Below are positions 60,360 through 64,000 of a DNA stretch of 64,000 nt, piece by piece. This DNA comes from Sclerodactyla briareus. Lineage: Eukaryota; Echinodermata; Holothuroidea; Dendrochirotida; Sclerodactylidae. The stretch lies in NCBI GenBank assembly GCA_026419785.1, contig JAODTK010002110.1, forward strand, positions 434,001 to 498,000. The letters run 5' to 3'. Below the pieces are notes generated by a model, which ran no database searches, was not told where the DNA came from, and saw nothing but the letters and a program-made list of their open reading frames with translations. The translations under genes and the position numbers were made by a program. Every line of letters starts with the position of its first letter. The first letter of the stretch is position 1.

Positions 60360-61960
60360 ATCCTTTCACATATGATAATAGGACCTATACTACAGGTTAT
60401 AGGCAGTCGCTCCACGGAGAATCAGTTGACAGGACCCCTATCCGCAGGTTCATGTCTCCAGGCAGTTAATCAGGAGACTGTTAAATGCACCGTCCCCAAT
60501 ACAACAGTTTACTGGCTCCAAGGAAGGATAATCAAGACTTGCTGGAGTAGCACCAGTCAATAGGACCTATACCACAGGTTATGGTCTTCAGAGGGATTCA
60601 TCTAGGTTAACGTTTAGCATAGCACCAGTCAATAGAGCCCATACTACAGGTGACTCTGGGGAGAATAATCAAAGCTTGCCAGAGTAGCACCGGTCAATAG
60701 GACCTATACGACATGTTACGGTCTCCAGGGAACCATCTTGATTCATGTCAAGCCATAACACCAGTCGAGAGAACCCATAACTATATGTTACTGACTCAAG
60801 GGAGAATCACCAAGACTTGCTAAAGTGCACCGGTCAGTAAGACCTATACCACAGGTTATGGTCTTCAGAGAGATTCATCTAGATTCATGTTTTTTTTTTT
60901 TTTTAGTATAAAGAATAGAGAGAGTTAGAGCATAGCACCAGTCAATAGAGCCCATACTATAGGTTACTGACTCCGGGGAGAATCATCAAGACATGCCAGA
61001 GTAGCACCGGTCAATAGGACCTATACCACAGGTTATGGTCTTCAGAGGGATTCATCTAGGTTAACGTTTAGCATAGCACCATCAAAAGAACCCATACTAC
61101 AGGTGACTCTGGGGAGAATAATCAAAGCTTGCCAGAGTAGCACCGGTCAATAGGACCTATACCACAGGTTATGGTCTTCAGAGGGATCAAGTAGATTCAT
61201 GTTTAGCATACCACCAATCAAAATAGCCCATACTACAGGTGACTCTGGGGAGAATAATCAAAGCTTGCCAGAGTAGCACCGGTCAATAGGACCTATACCA
61301 CAGTCAATGGGCCTTCAGAGTGATTCATCTTATCATGTTCAGCATACCACAAATCAAATAGCCCATACTACAGGTGACTCTGGGGAAATAATCAATCTTG
61401 CCAGAGTAGCACCGGTCAATACGACCTTACCACAGGTCATAGATAGCACCGGTCCATAGCGCCCCTATATAAGTTACTGACCATCCGGGAGAATCATCAA
61501 GACATGCCAGAGTAATCACCGGTCATAGACCTATAACACAGGTTAAGGTCTCCAGAGTGATTCAACTGGATTTTATGTTTTAGAGCTCAGAACCAGTCAA
61601 TAGAGCCCATACTACCGTGAGAATCGCAAGGAGGCTTGCCAGATTAGCACCGGTCAATAGGACCTATACCCAGGTGCTAGTCTTCAAGTGATTCATCTAG
61701 ATTTATGCTTAGCATAGCACCAATCAAAATAACCCACACATACAGGTGCCTCCTGGAGATCATCAATGCTTGCTAGGTAGCACCGGTCATAGGACCTATA
61801 CCACAGGTTCTGGTCTTCAATCTAAATTCTGTTCTTCTAGATTAATGTTTAACATCGCTCCAGTCAATGGACCCCTACTACGATTTACTTGCTCAGAGAG
61901 AATCACCAGTCAATAGAACCACGGTTATGGTCCACAGAGGTATTGATCTAGATTGACGTT
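60360..61960. repeat. Dimeric satellite, about 140-bp unit, roughly eleven copies
   Basis: Each unit has two related halves. Half A: CACCGGTCAATAGGACCTAT-ACCACAGGTTATGGTCTTCAG. Half B: CACCAGTCAATAGAGCCCAT-ACTACAGGTGACTCTGGGGAG. Half A begins near 60,688, 60,827, 61,006, 61,141, 61,280, 61,410, 61,517, 61,647 and 61,785. A poly-T insertion lies at about 60,890. The halves align with each other, so the unit arose by dimerisation of a 70-bp monomer. Copies are most uniform at 61,000-61,300. Confidence 0.9.
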
Positions 61961-62149
61961 ACAGACCAACCAGAAGCTATCCGTCTCTTCTAGCCATGAT
62001 GATATTCGTTTCCGTTTCCTCCCTCAAGATGCCGCAGCCTAATCCTGAAGGAACCGAAACACAGGGGGTATGTTCGTAGGGTAGTTGGGTAATCCTTATT
62101 TTTTCCCATTGGAAAGGGTTGTCAGACATAACCCCAAAGGCCAAAAGTG

Positions 62150-64000
62150 CTTAGTGAATCCTTGCCTCTTTCTGACACCATATAGCCAGCCACAAGACAA
62201 GTGGAGATGCATGCACCAGCTCATTAATGGAACATAACGTCGGACGAATTTCCTGGCATTTTCCCACAAACCATCGGGCTCCTATATCTTGATAAGGATG
62301 CTCACACTCATTTTCAAAGTTTTCAGACTCTGACCTCGTTGACCTCAAGATGAACTCCGGGTCCGATTCCAAAACAATAGGGTTTCATGTACTCATCATG
62401 GGAACACAACTACCAAGAATGAGCTTCATCATCCAGGTGGGGTTCCAGTATCTTGTTTTTACAAGTCAAAATTGGCTAATTTATTGACTTTTCACAATTC
62501 TCTATTTTTGACCAACCAGCACCTCCGACCTGAAAAACAATGGGATTCCTGTACTCCAATAAGAAAGCTACGCACCAAATCTCAACCTGATCAAGACCAA
62601 CCCTTCTTTGGCTATCGTGTTTACAAGGTTTCCTTCTCAGGCTTGAACTCTGGTGCCCTCTGACCTACCCCAAACATAGGGTTAAGTTACTCATCATGGG
62701 GACACACATACCAAGTATTAGATTCATCCATCCAGGTGGGTCCAGTATTGTGTTTCCAAGCCAAAATTGGCCAAATATTGACTTTTACAAATTTTTTCCA
62801 TTTTACCAAAGTTCACAAACAAAAACACCCCCTGACCTGAACCAAAAACATCGGGTTCCTGTACTCCCCCTAGGCAAGCTATACACCAATTTCATTCAAC
62901 TTGATCATACCAACCATTCCTGGACTTAAGCGTGTTGAGAACAAGTTTTTTTTCAGACTTTGAACATCTGTTTGCTCTCTGACCTGACCCCCAAACAACG
63001 GGGTTCCTCTACTCCCGGGAAACACACATACACATATTAAGCTTCATCCATCCGGTGGGGGGGAATTTTGAGTTATCCTGTTCACAACAAAATTGGCTAA
63101 AATATTGGATTTCAAATTTCCGATTTCGATCAATTTTCACTCCTGACCTGAACCAAAAACAATAGGGTTTTCCTTACGTCCCATAAGACAGCTGTACACC
63201 GAGATTTCAACTTGATCGACCAACCATTCGTGACTTATCGTGGTTTTTACAAGGTGTTTAGACTTTGAACTCTGGTGACCTCATATGACCTTTGGACCAG
63301 ACCCAAAACAATAGGATTTCATGTACTCATCATGGGTAACCCACATCCAAGTATTATATTCATCCATCCAGTGGGGTCCCCGTTTCTTGTGTTTACAACA
63401 AGCCCAAATTGGCCAACTATTGACTTTTAACAAATTTTCCATTTTTTTTAAATTAATTATTAATAGTAATAAAAAATATTAAGGTTCCTGTACTCCCCAT
63501 AGAAGAGCTATACAACCAAATTTCAACTTGATCAGACCAACCATTCCTGGCTTAGCTGTTGACAAGTTTTTCAGACTTTGACCTCGGTGACCTCTTGACT
63601 GACCACCCAAAACACAACGGGGTCGCATGTACTCTCATGGGAAACACCCATAAACCCTATGAGCTTCACATCCATCCAGGTGGGGTTGGTTTAATTCTCT
63701 TTACAAACCAAATTGGTGCTAAAGATTGAATTTTTTTTTTTCAACTTTCCTTCCTATTTTCGACAAAATTCCACTCCTGACCTGACCCAAACTAGCGTCC
63801 TGTTACCTCCCCATAAGGAAGCTGTACAACAACACACAACAAACCACCGAATTGCAACTTGACGGCACGACCACCAGTGGACTTATCGGTTTACAAGGTT
63901 TACAGACTTTGACCTCTGTGACCTCAGATGCCCTTTTGACCAGACCCAACAACAATAGGCGTTCAATGTACTCATATTGGGGAACACACATACGCCATAT
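62150..64000 (-). repeat. Dispersed tandem repeat family F, - orientation
   Basis: The reverse complement of the 6 kb and 31-33 kb family. CATCCATCCAGGTGGGG or variants recur near 62,430, 62,724, 63,046, 63,361 and 63,670 (spacing about 295-320 bp), each with TGACCTGA.CCAAAACAA and ACTCATCATGGG. It runs off the window end. Confidence 0.8.

Overview
This window is animal nuclear DNA, not prokaryotic. No long continuous ORF is present. The convincing coding sequence comes as short exons with AG/GT splice borders, separated by kilobases of repeats. The two recognisable genes, an LRRK2-like ROCO kinase and a tissue inhibitor of metalloproteinases (TIMP), are metazoan families. The many AGGTCA/TGACCT-rich tandem repeats, hAT-like elements, LINE fragments and minisatellites suit a marine invertebrate, perhaps a deuterostome, but the species cannot be fixed from sequence alone.

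Layout: 1-7,000 holds AGGTCA-rich tandem repeats with no gene seen. About 7,062-23,520 (+ strand) holds the C-terminal part of an LRRK2-like gene. It has possible exons near 7.06 and 7.34 kb, WD40 exons at 7,886-7,944, 9,486-9,626, 11,794-11,937, 12,251-12,437 and 22,066-22,145, and a terminal exon at 23,342-23,520. Its penultimate large intron contains a 2.84-kb tandem duplication (13,251-18,931). The exon at 11.8 kb has two decayed copies upstream. At 24-33 kb lie dispersed repeats, a LINE reverse-transcriptase scrap, a 52-bp minisatellite (26,356-27,540) and two unassigned possible exons. At 33.43-36.65 kb is a nested structure: outer inverted arrays of a TTCATAAGG-type minisatellite, an inner TIR element, and within that a clean hAT-like element with an 8-bp target duplication. 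At 39.2-40.0 kb is a 45-bp minisatellite. At 40.5-41.7 kb is a decayed minus-strand coding region of unknown family. At 45.8 kb is a palindromic minisatellite. At 46.4-47.6 kb (- strand) are TIMP exons. At 48-49.2 kb are tandem repeats. At 50.96-51.18 kb is a possible first exon of a secreted or type II membrane protein. At 52.1-53.5 kb is a dead LINE with its 3' tail, at 54.36-55.80 kb a second hAT-like element, at 60.4-61.95 kb a dimeric satellite, and at 62.15-64.0 kb an inverted-orientation copy of the repeat family seen at 6 and 31-33 kb.

The LRRK-like exons together encode much of a WD40 domain that would follow the kinase domain. The TIMP exons encode an NTR (netrin-like) domain. Nothing suggests the two genes work together. 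Several conserved exons are broken by single-base frameshifts, and repeat copies differ mostly by one-base gaps, so much of the apparent damage may be long-read consensus error rather than true pseudogenisation.
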